Part shown: positions 1 through 7,622 of the stretch, piece by piece | Layout: each line of letters opens with the position of its first letter | Numbering within the stretch: the stretch's first letter is position 1 | Source: Balneolaceae bacterium | GTDB lineage: Bacteria; Bacteroidota; Rhodothermia; Balneolales; Balneolaceae | NCBI GenBank assembly: GCA_007123785.1 | Contig: SLGL01000446.1 | Coordinates: 1 to 10,253, forward strand | DNA length: 10,253 nt | Direction: 5' to 3' | Notes under the pieces: generated by a model | Told to the model about the DNA's origin: nothing | The model's database searches: none | Seen by the model: the letters and a program-made list of their open reading frames with translations, nothing else | Position numbers and translations under genes: made by a program

Positions 1-270
1 CACTGACAGCCACTCATGTTGCCCACAAGCAGAGCAACACTATTAAAAGGGTAACAGAAACGTGTTGTGGTTTGGCAGGCAGAGGGCTTTTTCAATTATT
101 GTATACGGGCGAAAACCGCCGCTTTTTCCAAACTGTCACAGATAGTGCAGGCACCGCAGTGAATGCGAAGGGGCCGTGATCGAGGCTCGTCCGATAACTC
201 TCCAACACTTTTACAGTTGAGACAACAATTGTAGTTTGAATCGTAAATCTACAAAAATCTATCCTTCAGA
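1..270. other. Left-edge stretch without a confident gene
   Basis: No complete gene is supported here. On the plus strand one frame is open from base 3 to a TGA at 177-179; its end reads like a protein C-terminus with a CCGLAG motif, but I cannot assign a family. On the minus strand a frame opens after a TAA at about base 96 and runs off the left edge. It contains a hydrophobic run ending VGNMSGCQ, which resembles a lipoprotein signal with lipobox MSGC, but its only start would be TTG. The two frames overlap, so at most one is real. A small GGCG/CGCC hairpin lies near 109-121 and is followed by a short T run. From about 180 to 270 I see nothing. Confidence 0.3.
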
Positions 271-1440
271 CTAAAAAACCGGTTCAAATGAATTATGTTC
301 AATAAACCATTTCTGTCCGTTGAGGGAGAGTTTCCTAAACAGGTCTCTGTTTTCCATTAATTTGCAACACTGTTCGGCAAGTTCATCAGCTGTTGTGCCG
401 ATTAACACCTCTTGGCCCGGATTAAGATTAAATCCTCGCACTCCCACCGGTGTGGCCACTACGGGCTTTGAGAAGCTCATCGCCTCAATCAGTTTAAAAC
501 TGCTGCCGCCTCCTGCCCTCAGCGGAATCAGTACTGCATCCGTATTATCATATAGTTCAGTAAGGTCGTCCAGGTCGTAGATATATTCCATCTCGTTTGC
601 AGAACGCACCTTTTCCAAAAGCTTGTTACTGTCACCTCCCCCAAGAATTGTACATTTAAAAGGGATAGTCGTTTTTTCCCTGACAGATGGAATGACTTCA
701 TCAGCGATAAACGATATGGCATCGAAATTGGGATAATAACCGCTGTTGCCCACAAACAGAAAGCGGAAAGGTCGCCCGGGGTTTTTACAATCGGTTCGGT
801 GTACAGATAATTTATTTTCAAAAATTTCACTTTTTTCAATACCGTACATTTTTCGAAGCTTCTGTTTTTCTGCAGCCGTGGTTACAAATATTTTTTGGAA
901 CCGGTTCAGATTCAGCCACTCCTGAACTCTGTAGAGTTGTGATTCCAGCCGCATCCTCATCGCTTGCCTGATATCTCCATTACGAAACTGAAGAGTCGAA
1001 ATCTGCCTTTTTACCTCCGAATCCACTTCATCCAGATCCAGCCAAAGTTCACTGCAATTCAGATGTTTTAACAGAAAGAACCCTGCCGGAATGTTTACAT
1101 GTCGGAAACATAAAATAACATCGTACTGACCAATCTTCTCCTGCACTATCCACTTTTTGAAGCTTCCGGTAACAGAGTTCCATGCGGTCGGTTTAAGTAA
1201 TAACAGATTAAAGATGCGACGTAAAAACCCCAGTTTTTTCCTGTAAGAATGGACCGGTATATCCGAAACCTGCTTTTTTTCATCGGTTTGATAAAATTCA
1301 CCCGAAACCGATGTACAAAGTATGGTTACTTCATACTTTTTTATCAGGTGGTGAACCCAGGAATATGCCCTTAAATTGCGCCCTCTGCTTTTGGCAAGCG
1401 GATTTACCGGAGTGATAAACAGCAGCTTTTTCTTTTTCAT
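271..1440 (-). CDS. GT4-type glycosyltransferase (GT-B fold)
   Basis: Predicted cytoplasmic or membrane-associated glycosyltransferase that moves a sugar from a nucleotide-sugar donor to a growing glycan; donor and acceptor cannot be read from sequence. The N-terminal Rossmann half begins at once with KLLFITPVNPL (residues 5-15). The second half starts with FLFVGN (227-232), and the donor-binding segment is AGGGSSFKLIEAMSFSKPVV (309-328), the usual GT4 Gly-rich, Lys, Glu-Ala and KPVV pattern. At 389 residues it is normal in length, although it stops soon after the last helix (FIEHNSF). The start is ATG at 1440. It lies 37 bases downstream of the GT32-like gene on the same strand, so the two are probably co-transcribed, with this gene second. 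The GT4 call is firm; the specific reaction is unknown. Confidence 0.87.
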   Translation of the reverse strand: MKKKKLLFITPVNPLAKSRGRNLRAYSWVHHLIKKYEVTILCTSVSGEFYQTDEKKQVSDIPVHSYRKKLGFLRRIFNLLLLKPTAWNSVTGSFKKWIVQEKIGQYDVILCFRHVNIPAGFFLLKHLNCSELWLDLDEVDSEVKRQISTLQFRNGDIRQAMRMRLESQLYRVQEWLNLNRFQKIFVTTAAEKQKLRKMYGIEKSEIFENKLSVHRTDCKNPGRPFRFLFVGNSGYYPNFDAISFIADEVIPSVREKTTIPFKCTILGGGDSNKLLEKVRSANEMEYIYDLDDLTELYDNTDAVLIPLRAGGGSSFKLIEAMSFSKPVVATPVGVRGFNLNPGQEVLIGTTADELAEQCCKLMENRDLFRKLSLNGQKWFIEHNSFEPVF

Positions 1441-1477
1441 TTACTCACTTCGGCTTAACCATCATGGTGAAGGCATC

Positions 1478-2488
1478 TCATGCAGAAAATTTCTTTAATT
1501 TTCGAATGACTCTCTTTTGAAGAAATTCCAGTTCTTGTTTAACCTTTCTGGAGGTTTTTGCAGCCGCCTCCAATATCCCTATTCCGGTTGGGGTTTGCTT
1601 TAGAGTGTCCTCGTCCGGTAAAAAAGGGCGGGCAAGTTTAGCAAAGGTGGTTTCTGCTTGCTGAATATAGCTGTAGTTTAACTTCCCCCCGTGAAACGAA
1701 CTGTAATCATTCTTTAGCCGGGAGAACCAAAGATGGTTCCACAAGTGGATGGAATAGACGTCCTCAATATCATCGGTATGATCCATAAATAGTTTCTGAA
1801 GATTTTCTTTTGAATAAGAAAAATGGTAGAAACTGCGCTGTGGTTCGATGTGAATCTCATCAGGATATTGTTCACTCAGCTTTTGTGGTAAAACAGTTGA
1901 ATGGTTACTCCAGGTACCGTCGTAGAAACCGGGCATTTCTTCAAGCCAGTGCTTTCCAAAAGAGGCCCCTTGCTGCGACATAATCAACGCATTGCAGAGA
2001 GACTTTTCCATTTTGCCTGTTGTCTGAGACCATATATCCGGCTCACGGCCCAAAACATACGGTTTATCATATAATCTGTCTGGAATTTTTTTTATGAAAA
2101 GAGTATCCATATCCGCATAAATCCCACCGTGTTCAATCAATTTTTCTACACGTATAAAATCGGCATGGTGAGCATAACTGTACTTTTCAACACTCAGATT
2201 ATGATGATCAAAGCTCTTTAAAAAATCTACTTTCGATACTTTCACCATTTCAAGATGGGGCCTGATGAGTTCCCAGTACACGCCATAGGGTTCATGGCTG
2301 TAATAAAAAAAGATCTTATCCGGACGGTTTACCTCCAAACAGGATTTCAGGCAGAGATAGAACATTAAATGGAACGGCTCATTTTGTTCTTTAAGTCCAA
2401 ATACAAAGTGAAAATTGTTTGGAATTTTTCGCATAGAAAATAATAGACGAATGGGTTTAAAAATCAACTGCTTTAACTTTGGCAGCAA
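1478..2488 (-). CDS. GT32-like glycosyltransferase with DXD motif
   Basis: Retaining GT-A glycosyltransferase of the 'sugar-binding region containing DXD motif' group (Gly_transf_sug). Key features are IPNNFHFVFG near the N-terminus (residues 22-31), HADFIRVEKLIEHGGIYADM (108-127) and the metal-binding D-M-D at 126-128, followed later by the conserved His segment IHLWNHLW (247-254). These proteins transfer hexose or HexNAc to polysaccharide intermediates in the cytoplasm. The C-terminal 40 residues are basic and helical and may sit on the membrane. The longest reading begins at TTG (2488). An internal ATG at 2434, just before KIPNNFHF, is a good alternative and would give 318 residues; neither start has a clear ribosome binding site. 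It is probably first in a two-gene unit with the GT4 gene downstream and diverges from the plus-strand GT4 gene. Confidence 0.85.
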   Translation of the reverse strand: MLPKLKQLIFKPIRLLFSMRKIPNNFHFVFGLKEQNEPFHLMFYLCLKSCLEVNRPDKIFFYYSHEPYGVYWELIRPHLEMVKVSKVDFLKSFDHHNLSVEKYSYAHHADFIRVEKLIEHGGIYADMDTLFIKKIPDRLYDKPYVLGREPDIWSQTTGKMEKSLCNALIMSQQGASFGKHWLEEMPGFYDGTWSNHSTVLPQKLSEQYPDEIHIEPQRSFYHFSYSKENLQKLFMDHTDDIEDVYSIHLWNHLWFSRLKNDYSSFHGGKLNYSYIQQAETTFAKLARPFLPDEDTLKQTPTGIGILEAAAKTSRKVKQELEFLQKRVIRKLKKFSA

Positions 2489-2561
2489 AAAGAAATATAA
2501 AGGTTTATAAACACAATATTGATGGCTATTATTGATTCAATAAATTTAAAACTGCCTGCGT
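2489..2561. promoter_or_regulatory. Divergent intergenic region with possible overlapping promoters
   Basis: This AT-rich gap separates two divergent glycosyltransferase genes and so must hold, or lie close to, both promoters. On the plus strand TTGATG (2519-2524) and TAAATT (2541-2546) are 16 bases apart. On the minus strand TTGAAT (complement of 2535-2540) and TATTGT (complement of 2513-2518) are also 16 bases apart. The two candidates overlap, which would make them compete. The matches to a sigma-70 consensus are moderate, and AT-rich DNA gives such matches by chance, so the exact boxes are tentative. Confidence 0.3.
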
Positions 2562-3650
2562 ATGAAAATTCTTTTAGATCCACAGGCTCTGTTCTTAGGT
2601 AAATCTGGTATGCAGAGGTATTATTTTTCTTTGTACAGGGGCCTTGTCGAACAGGGTATTGATTTACAGTGCGAGATTCCTTTATCAGATCTTGAAAAGA
2701 GCTATTTCTATAATTCCATCCCTGGTAAAGCCGGAAGAGTATTGAGCCGAATGCATCAGAAAATAATCATTTCACGATATCACAAAACGGTGGCCATTGG
2801 AAATTACGATATTCTCTTTATCACTGCCTTCAATTTTGAAATCGAATTTTTAAAATACCTGCCAACAAAACCGTACGTAATGACTGTTCACGACACTATG
2901 AAAGGCTTGGTGGGCAATCATATTTTTTTTGATTTTTTCCATGACGATGCCGAACGAATTGGTTATCTCGCTCATCAATCAACAAAAACATTGTGTGTTT
3001 CCAATTATACGAAAGATGACCTTTGCGGCAGGTTCTCCATTCCGCCGGAAAAAACAGAAACCGTTCACCTTGCTAATTTTCTTCTATCTTCAACATCTCA
3101 TATACCTGGTTTACCGGAACAGTATTTATTATTTGCAGGATCCAGGAACGGCCGGAAAAACTTCTTTGACTGGTTTAAATCAGTTGCCTCTTATCTCCAG
3201 GTAAATCCAAAACTAAAAGTAGTAACAACTTACCCGCTTTCAGAACCGGAAACCTTTTTCATCAAAAAACTTAATTGTTTTGAAAATTTTGTTGTATTCG
3301 AAAATGTTGATGACCAACAACTGAATACTCTTTATCAGCATGCTTTATGTCTTGTCTATCCTTCCCTCTATGAAGGTTTTGGCCTTCCTGTTCTGGAAGC
3401 AATGAGCAACGGATGTCCCGTCATCACCTCAAACCTGACATCTATTCCCGAGGTGGCCGGAGATGCCGCACTCTTAATCGATCCAAAAGATCCTGGTGAA
3501 ATGCTGGATGCTGTGAAAAAGGTTCACAACAATGCATCGCTGAGAAAGGAACTTAAAGAAAAAGGCCTGGCCAGGAGCAAAATGTTCTCTAAGGAAAAAT
3601 TCATCAAAGAAACCATCCGTGTTTTGGAAGCTGCTCTTGGGCATTCATAG
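2562..3650 (+). CDS. GT4-family glycosyltransferase
   Basis: GT-B fold glycosyltransferase of 362 residues, a usual length for GT4. The N-terminal half has the GxSG-type acceptor-side loop (GKSGMQRY, residues 13-20), then VHDT (109-112), and CVSNYTKDDL (145-154), the typical 'seen as a sentinel' strand before the inter-domain linker. The donor half opens with FAGSRNGRKN (191-200), and the catalytic EX7E signature is EGFGLPVLE (271-279), followed by GCPVITS and SIPEVAGDAALLIDP. This arrangement resembles mannosyltransferase-like GT4 enzymes, but sugar specificity is inference only. The start is ATG at 2562. It is the only plus-strand gene in the glycan cluster and converges on the next GT4 gene with a 9-base gap and no obvious terminator between them. 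Confidence 0.92.
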   Translation: MKILLDPQALFLGKSGMQRYYFSLYRGLVEQGIDLQCEIPLSDLEKSYFYNSIPGKAGRVLSRMHQKIIISRYHKTVAIGNYDILFITAFNFEIEFLKYLPTKPYVMTVHDTMKGLVGNHIFFDFFHDDAERIGYLAHQSTKTLCVSNYTKDDLCGRFSIPPEKTETVHLANFLLSSTSHIPGLPEQYLLFAGSRNGRKNFFDWFKSVASYLQVNPKLKVVTTYPLSEPETFFIKKLNCFENFVVFENVDDQQLNTLYQHALCLVYPSLYEGFGLPVLEAMSNGCPVITSNLTSIPEVAGDAALLIDPKDPGEMLDAVKKVHNNASLRKELKEKGLARSKMFSKEKFIKETIRVLEAALGHS

Positions 3651-3659
3651 CAGTAATGC

Positions 3660-4829
3660 TCATGGAATTTTTTCCAGAAACTCTTTAAATATCTCTTTTA
3701 TCCGTTCCCGGCTGAAATGTGTTTGTACATGCTGTTTGAGCGCTTTTCCCATCTTATTTGACACTTCACGATTTTCATAGACCTCTCTCATTTTTTTTGC
3801 TGCATGGTTGATATCAGGCTCAGCCCACATCTGTTTTAAGTTATATGATTTGGCACCTGTTTTATCCTCGACCGGTATCAGTTTGTAATCGACAAGATGT
3901 GCATTTTCCCTGGAAAGAAAATCTGTCTGACCCCCGAAACCTGTCATGATTACCGGTTTACCATACATGGCAGCTTCGAACGCTCCGATTCCCCATCCCT
4001 CAGAGCGGCATAAAGAGATATAACAATCCCCCCGTGTATGAAGTGACTGTATATACTCCTGCGGGAGAGTATCATCATCCACAAGCTTCAAATTTGGTGC
4101 GGTGCCGGTTTTTGTTAACAAACGATTTACAGTATCTCGTACAGAATAATACCTATTATTCGTAAATCGCCTAAGGATATACATGCGCGGACGGGTGGTA
4201 TCGATCTTATTGGTTTTAAGTAGTAGCTGTACGGGTTCATCCGGGGTAAATGCGATGTTAAATGCTTCAATAATTTTCCAGAGAGCTTTTCTTTCCGTCC
4301 AGGTGGAAACCACATAAAAAAGAAATTGATCATCATCAACTGGAAGAAGTTCTGGTTGGTAAAGCTCCCGGCCTTCGAACTCTGAAATATGCGGAATTAC
4401 ATCAATGGGTATGGTTATTCCGTGATCTTGAAAAATCTTTTTATTCCACTCAGTAGGCACCAGCAGATGGTCGGCCGTATTGATCAGCTCTTTCCAGTGA
4501 TCGGGAGGACGAGTGGTTTCCCAAACCGTATAACCGACCAGGTATTTACCGGGTTCGCGCTCCCTCCATTCGGGGTAAAATTCCGGTACACTATGTATAA
4601 TAACCGACTTATATTCCAGTTCGCGGTATTGAAGATTTTGCATAGTCTCGCCCCATTGCACATCCCCTTGAAAGGGCATATACCCTCCACCTCCTTTGAT
4701 ATTTCTCTGATATGTCAGAGGTGTCCAGGTCAGATTAATGCCAGCCTCATCAAGAGCTTCTACATACATTTTACCAGCCACAGCATAGCCACTGTTTTCA
4801 TAACTTGATACGTCTTTCAAATTTTTCAA
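3660..4829 (-). CDS. GT4-family glycosyltransferase with TTG start
   Basis: GT4 glycosyltransferase of 389 residues. Near the N-terminus SGYAVAGKMYVEAL (13-26) is the typical acceptor-domain opening. HSVPEFYPEW (79-88), YTVWETTRPP (100-109) and VPTEWNK (124-130) are characteristic of this GT4 subgroup, and the donor-site EX7E motif is EGWGIGAFE (277-285), followed by YGKPVI. The first ATG lies inside the conserved SGYAVAGKM segment, so translation must begin upstream. TTG at 4829 is the best choice: only five codons separate it from an in-frame TAA at 4845-4847, and a second TTG three codons downstream is an alternative. It lies 141 bases downstream of the Stealth gene on the same strand and is probably transcribed with it. 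Sugar donor and acceptor are unknown. Confidence 0.88.
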   Translation of the reverse strand: MKNLKDVSSYENSGYAVAGKMYVEALDEAGINLTWTPLTYQRNIKGGGGYMPFQGDVQWGETMQNLQYRELEYKSVIIHSVPEFYPEWREREPGKYLVGYTVWETTRPPDHWKELINTADHLLVPTEWNKKIFQDHGITIPIDVIPHISEFEGRELYQPELLPVDDDQFLFYVVSTWTERKALWKIIEAFNIAFTPDEPVQLLLKTNKIDTTRPRMYILRRFTNNRYYSVRDTVNRLLTKTGTAPNLKLVDDDTLPQEYIQSLHTRGDCYISLCRSEGWGIGAFEAAMYGKPVIMTGFGGQTDFLSRENAHLVDYKLIPVEDKTGAKSYNLKQMWAEPDINHAAKKMREVYENREVSNKMGKALKQHVQTHFSRERIKEIFKEFLEKIP

Positions 4830-4937
4830 AAAATAAACAGTCTTTTAATTTGTGTTCTACAGAAAATATTGCGCCAAAGGGCTGCCTTTAGTAAAGGTTA
4901 TTGAGGTTGTATCTAAATATATCCATTTAAAGTTAAC

Positions 4938-4970
4938 ATTCAGTTGTCAGTTATGGATCCAAAACTGAAT
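4938..4970. repeat. 8-bp perfect inverted repeat next to the Stealth stop codon
   Basis: ATTCAGTT (4938-4945) is perfectly complementary to AACTGAAT (4963-4970) across a 17-base spacer. It lies directly after the stop codon of the minus-strand Stealth gene (4971-4973), so the transcript could fold into a 3' hairpin there. No T run follows on the minus strand, so it is not a standard intrinsic terminator. A smaller hairpin, CCTTT-AGT-AAAGG, sits at 4885-4897. Role unknown; it could be an RNA-stabilising hairpin or chance. Confidence 0.4.
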
Positions 4971-5702
4971 TTATAAAGTATATTGATCTTTTTCCCAGGG
5001 AGCCGGTTCGGGAAACAATCTCTGAAGAGTAAACTTCATCAATAAAAACAACCATTTTGCACGAAAAGAAACATGGTGGTCGATATCGTCATTAATACAA
5101 AAAAACAGAGGTTTATTTTTCAGCAATCGTATAAACTCGGTTATTCTTTTTATCCAATGCTTTTCACTTAGTGAAATAAAAAAATAGAGCTCTGAGCCAT
5201 AAGGCAGTACCTCCTCTTTTATTTTTTTACTCTCATTTTCCATTGCATAAAACCTTAATTCATGGTCACGAATAAACGTTGAGACTTCAGTACTTCTGCC
5301 CAGGAAAATGTCATCATTGAAGTAGAGAAAATAGGGGTTCAGGGATGGAATTCTGTGAAGGTTACACTCTATCGCATGTGAATTAAATGTTGGCAGAACA
5401 GATGTATCAGGAAAAATCTCTTCGTGAACAACATGATTTATGGCCGAATGCGATAAATCGAGCCAGGACGGTGGATGTCCATTGGTTATTATATGAATCT
5501 TCTCAATCCAGCTGGCATATTTCCGGAGAGAACGCAGCGAATACCGAAGTTCACCATTGTCTGTAATACGACGTTTCATCCTGCTTTCAGAGTCAGCGGA
5601 AATTTCCCCGGCAAGAGCTTCGAATGCTTCCTTCGTTCCGGCATCATTTCCTACCCATGTATATACTGCGTCAATTTTAATATTTTCACCCCCACTACAC
5701 AC
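4971..5702 (-). CDS. Stealth-family sugar-phosphate transferase, short form without CR3
   Basis: The Stealth family transfers hexose-1-phosphate or HexNAc-1-phosphate from nucleotide sugars to a glycan, as in several capsule polymerases and human GlcNAc-1-phosphotransferase. CR1 is visible as IDAVYTWVGND (residues 10-20), although the usual VDGSDP tail is altered. CR2 is strong: RITDNGELRYSLRSLRKYAS (45-64), IITNGHPPSWL (71-81), PTFNSHAIECNLHRIP (104-119) and FLYFNDDIFLGR (125-136). A CR4-like end follows: FFCINDDIDHH (200-210) and RLFPEPAPWEK (228-238). Only about 60 residues separate CR2 from CR4, and no CR3 His-x-Pro and Arg block is seen, so the protein is 243 residues rather than the usual 300 or more. 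The start is GTG at 5702; an in-frame TAA lies four codons upstream and a weak AGCAGG sits before the GTG. It may be inactive, or an unusual subtype. Confidence 0.85.
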   Translation of the reverse strand: MCSGGENIKIDAVYTWVGNDAGTKEAFEALAGEISADSESRMKRRITDNGELRYSLRSLRKYASWIEKIHIITNGHPPSWLDLSHSAINHVVHEEIFPDTSVLPTFNSHAIECNLHRIPSLNPYFLYFNDDIFLGRSTEVSTFIRDHELRFYAMENESKKIKEEVLPYGSELYFFISLSEKHWIKRITEFIRLLKNKPLFFCINDDIDHHVSFRAKWLFLLMKFTLQRLFPEPAPWEKDQYTL

Positions 5703-6091
5703 AAAACCTGCTTATTTCTACTTTTAATCAGTAAATTATTTTGCGGAATGCTTTCCAAAACCGTTTATTTGTCCGCCTTCTGCTTTGTCTCAAAAACTAA
5801 ATCCATGAATGGAAGACTATACTGTGGTTTTGTTTTTGCTCCGATAATGATACGTCCAAATCTCCTGATTTTTCAGGGCTTTCTTAAGCTTGAAATTGTA
5901 GATACGAAATTTTCAATTATTATTTCAACAATCGTTTGTTTAAAATCAGAACTCACAATAAAAAATCCTTTTCTGCAACCCGGATATTCACTATTATTCG
6001 TTAATATTTTTTAACATTATAAGATTAATTAATTTAAGGCATCATAACGGCGGTGTCTTTTTTCACTTTGGAACATGTTGGTGGGGTCAAA
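5703..6091. other. Divergent intergenic stretch, possible decayed reading frame
   Basis: About 390 bases separate the Stealth gene from the lipoprotein gene, and both promoters should lie here. The minus strand has a frame running from just below a TAA at 6011-6013 to a TAA at 5765-5767, about 81 codons, interrupted only once, by TGA at 5873-5875. The plus strand has a long stop-free frame over the same bases that continues into the Stealth gene antisense. Neither matches a family I recognise, and the composition is AT-rich. A GTTAA/TTAAC inverted repeat with a 6-base loop (5999-6014) and the AT-rich DNA just after it may belong to the lipoprotein promoter. A gene remnant is possible but unproven. 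Confidence 0.35.
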
Positions 6092-7513
6092 ATGAATCCG
6101 AAAAAAATACTTCTTTATGTACCAGGAGCACTTCTTTCTGTACTTTTATTTATCTCCTGCGATCCGGTTTATGAACCTGTAAATATATCGGGTGCAGTTA
6201 CAGACCAGGACACTTCTTCACCTGTTTCCGAAGCTGTTGTTTCTATCACCTCACCGTCAGATCTTGCCGCTGAAACATTCAGTAATGAAAGCGGTCAATA
6301 TCTTTTCGAAGAAGTTGCTGTGGATAGTGTCATCAATATTACCATCCGGGTAGAAAAAGAGGGGTATTCGAGCGAATCAATCACCCTGCTTGCCGCTCCC
6401 GAACACGACCTTGTCGTCCCCAACATCAAAATCAGAAACCTTCAGCAACCGGGAAATGGCCAGGACAACGGCAATGGAGATGCCCTGCCGGGCGGTGCGG
6501 CTTCCATTGAACTTGCAAGCATCAATTCCAGCTCCATTAACATAGCAGAAACTGGCGGTAACTCGAACAGCGCTTTTACGTTTGTGGTGCTCGATTCAAC
6601 TGGAACACCCATCGGGCCGCAGCGTGAAACCGACGTAGAGTTTCGTATAACTGAGGGGCCTGGAGGCGGTGAAACGATCACACCGGAAATGGTCAGAACG
6701 AATGATAATGGAATGGTAACATCAAATATTTATGCAGGTAATGTTGCCGGAAACCTGAAAATTGAAGCAAAAATTGAACGTCCCGAGGTTGGCCTGACGA
6801 TCCGCTCCAAACCAATTCTTCTCACTATACACGGCGGTTTTCCGAATCCGGACCATTTCAGTATCGCTGTTTCAATATTTAATTTTGAAGGCTACACCAT
6901 AAACGGTGTCAGAAATGAAATCACCGTAATTTTGGGTGATAAATTCAGCAATCCTGTAAAACCTGAGACACCCGTCTATTTTAATACGACCGGTGGTGTT
7001 ATTCAAGGTTCCGGAATGACCAATGCCGACGGCGAGGTTGCCGTTGATTTAATATCGGGAAATCCCCGTCCAACAGATGGGTATGCTACTGTACGTGCAC
7101 ACACCTTCGATGAAAATGACAACCAGTTGATACAAGAAGCACTGGTTCTGTTTTCCGGCCCTCCACACAGAAACAATATCTCCGTTACCCCATCTACATT
7201 TGATATTCCAGACGGAGGCAGCCAGCGGTTTGAAATGACCATCACAGATATCATCGGGAATCCACTTCCCTATAACACATCCATTACTGTTGATCCACCG
7301 GATGGCATGACTATTGACGGAGATGTAAATGTAAGCGTACCCAATACATTATTTCCCGGTGAGGGTGTTACCGATTTTGTATTCACCGCCCGTGATACAG
7401 ACAATGAAAGCGATCAATCTCAGGAGGTTAGTATTGTTATTACAGTAGAGACTCCGGGTGGATACAGAGCCACAAGAACGATCAGCGGTACGAAAGCCAA
7501 AATCCCTTTTTAA
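6092..7513 (+). CDS. Multi-domain lipoprotein with carboxypeptidase-regulatory and Ig-like domains
   Basis: Exported lipoprotein of 473 residues. I place the start at ATG 6092, preceded by GGTGGGG, rather than the upstream in-frame GTG at 6053, because this puts MNPKK directly before the hydrophobic signal segment. The lipobox ends at Cys23 (FISC), so the mature protein would be lipid-anchored. Residues about 31-112 look like a carboxypeptidase-regulatory-like beta-sandwich (ISGAVTDQDTSSPVSEAVV, then SGQYLFEEV). A Gly/Asn-rich linker (118-135) follows. Then come three Ig-like beta-sandwich repeats at about 137-246, 252-355 and 363-469; the first two have the Big_1-like pattern of TNDNGMVTSNI and TNADGEVAVDLI. 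No catalytic motif is visible, so adhesion or cell-surface architecture is the likely role. Asp follows the lipid-anchored Cys; in E. coli this signals inner-membrane retention, but that rule may not apply here. The partner is unknown. Confidence 0.85.
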   Translation: MNPKKILLYVPGALLSVLLFISCDPVYEPVNISGAVTDQDTSSPVSEAVVSITSPSDLAAETFSNESGQYLFEEVAVDSVINITIRVEKEGYSSESITLLAAPEHDLVVPNIKIRNLQQPGNGQDNGNGDALPGGAASIELASINSSSINIAETGGNSNSAFTFVVLDSTGTPIGPQRETDVEFRITEGPGGGETITPEMVRTNDNGMVTSNIYAGNVAGNLKIEAKIERPEVGLTIRSKPILLTIHGGFPNPDHFSIAVSIFNFEGYTINGVRNEITVILGDKFSNPVKPETPVYFNTTGGVIQGSGMTNADGEVAVDLISGNPRPTDGYATVRAHTFDENDNQLIQEALVLFSGPPHRNNISVTPSTFDIPDGGSQRFEMTITDIIGNPLPYNTSITVDPPDGMTIDGDVNVSVPNTLFPGEGVTDFVFTARDTDNESDQSQEVSIVITVETPGGYRATRTISGTKAKIPF

Positions 7514-7525
7514 AAACAGATATTA

Positions 7526-7565
7526 TTCCTGAAAAAAGGAACTTGGAGAGATGGGGCTTTTTTTT
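7526..7565 (+). terminator. Possible terminator after the lipoprotein gene
   Basis: Shortly after the stop codon, TTCCT (7526-7530) pairs with AGGAA (7537-7541) around a GAAAAA loop. An 8-base T run lies at 7558-7565, but 16 bases of unpaired sequence separate it from the hairpin. An alternative pairing of AAAAAAG (7532-7538) with CTTTTTT (7557-7563) is weak. Position supports a terminator between two genes on the same strand; structure supports it only partly. Confidence 0.35.
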
Positions 7566-7580
7566 AACTTGTTGAATTAT

Positions 7581-7603
7581 TGATGACTAATGTTATTTCA
7601 TCA
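7581..7603. repeat. 6-bp inverted repeat upstream of the amidohydrolase gene
   Basis: TGATGA (7581-7586) and TCATCA (7598-7603) are exact complements with an 11-base spacer, and flanking ATT and AAT loosely extend the match. It sits 19 bases before the ATG of the amidohydrolase gene, where a regulator site or an mRNA hairpin would affect expression. A 6-bp match is within chance, so this is a note and not a firm site. Confidence 0.25.
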
Positions 7604-7622
7604 GCAATTTTGACCATTCACA

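Noticed and set aside
528..839. Minus-strand open frame overlapping the first GT4 gene in another frame
   Set aside because: The GT4 donor-site motifs sit in the other frame, so this is a shadow.
4389..4808. Plus-strand open frame of 139 codons opposite the GT4 gene
   Set aside because: It lies fully antisense to a gene with clear GT4 motifs and has no recognisable domain.
5475..6014. Plus-strand open frame of 179 codons
   Set aside because: Its first part is antisense to the strong Stealth CR1 and CR2 coding sequence. The rest crosses the AT-rich gap, has no domain I recognise and ends before the lipoprotein gene; I treat only the intergenic part as an observation.
6053..6091. Upstream GTG as start of the lipoprotein gene
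   Set aside because: It adds 13 residues before the signal peptide; ATG at 6092 has a GGTGGGG upstream and gives a normal MNPKK signal start.
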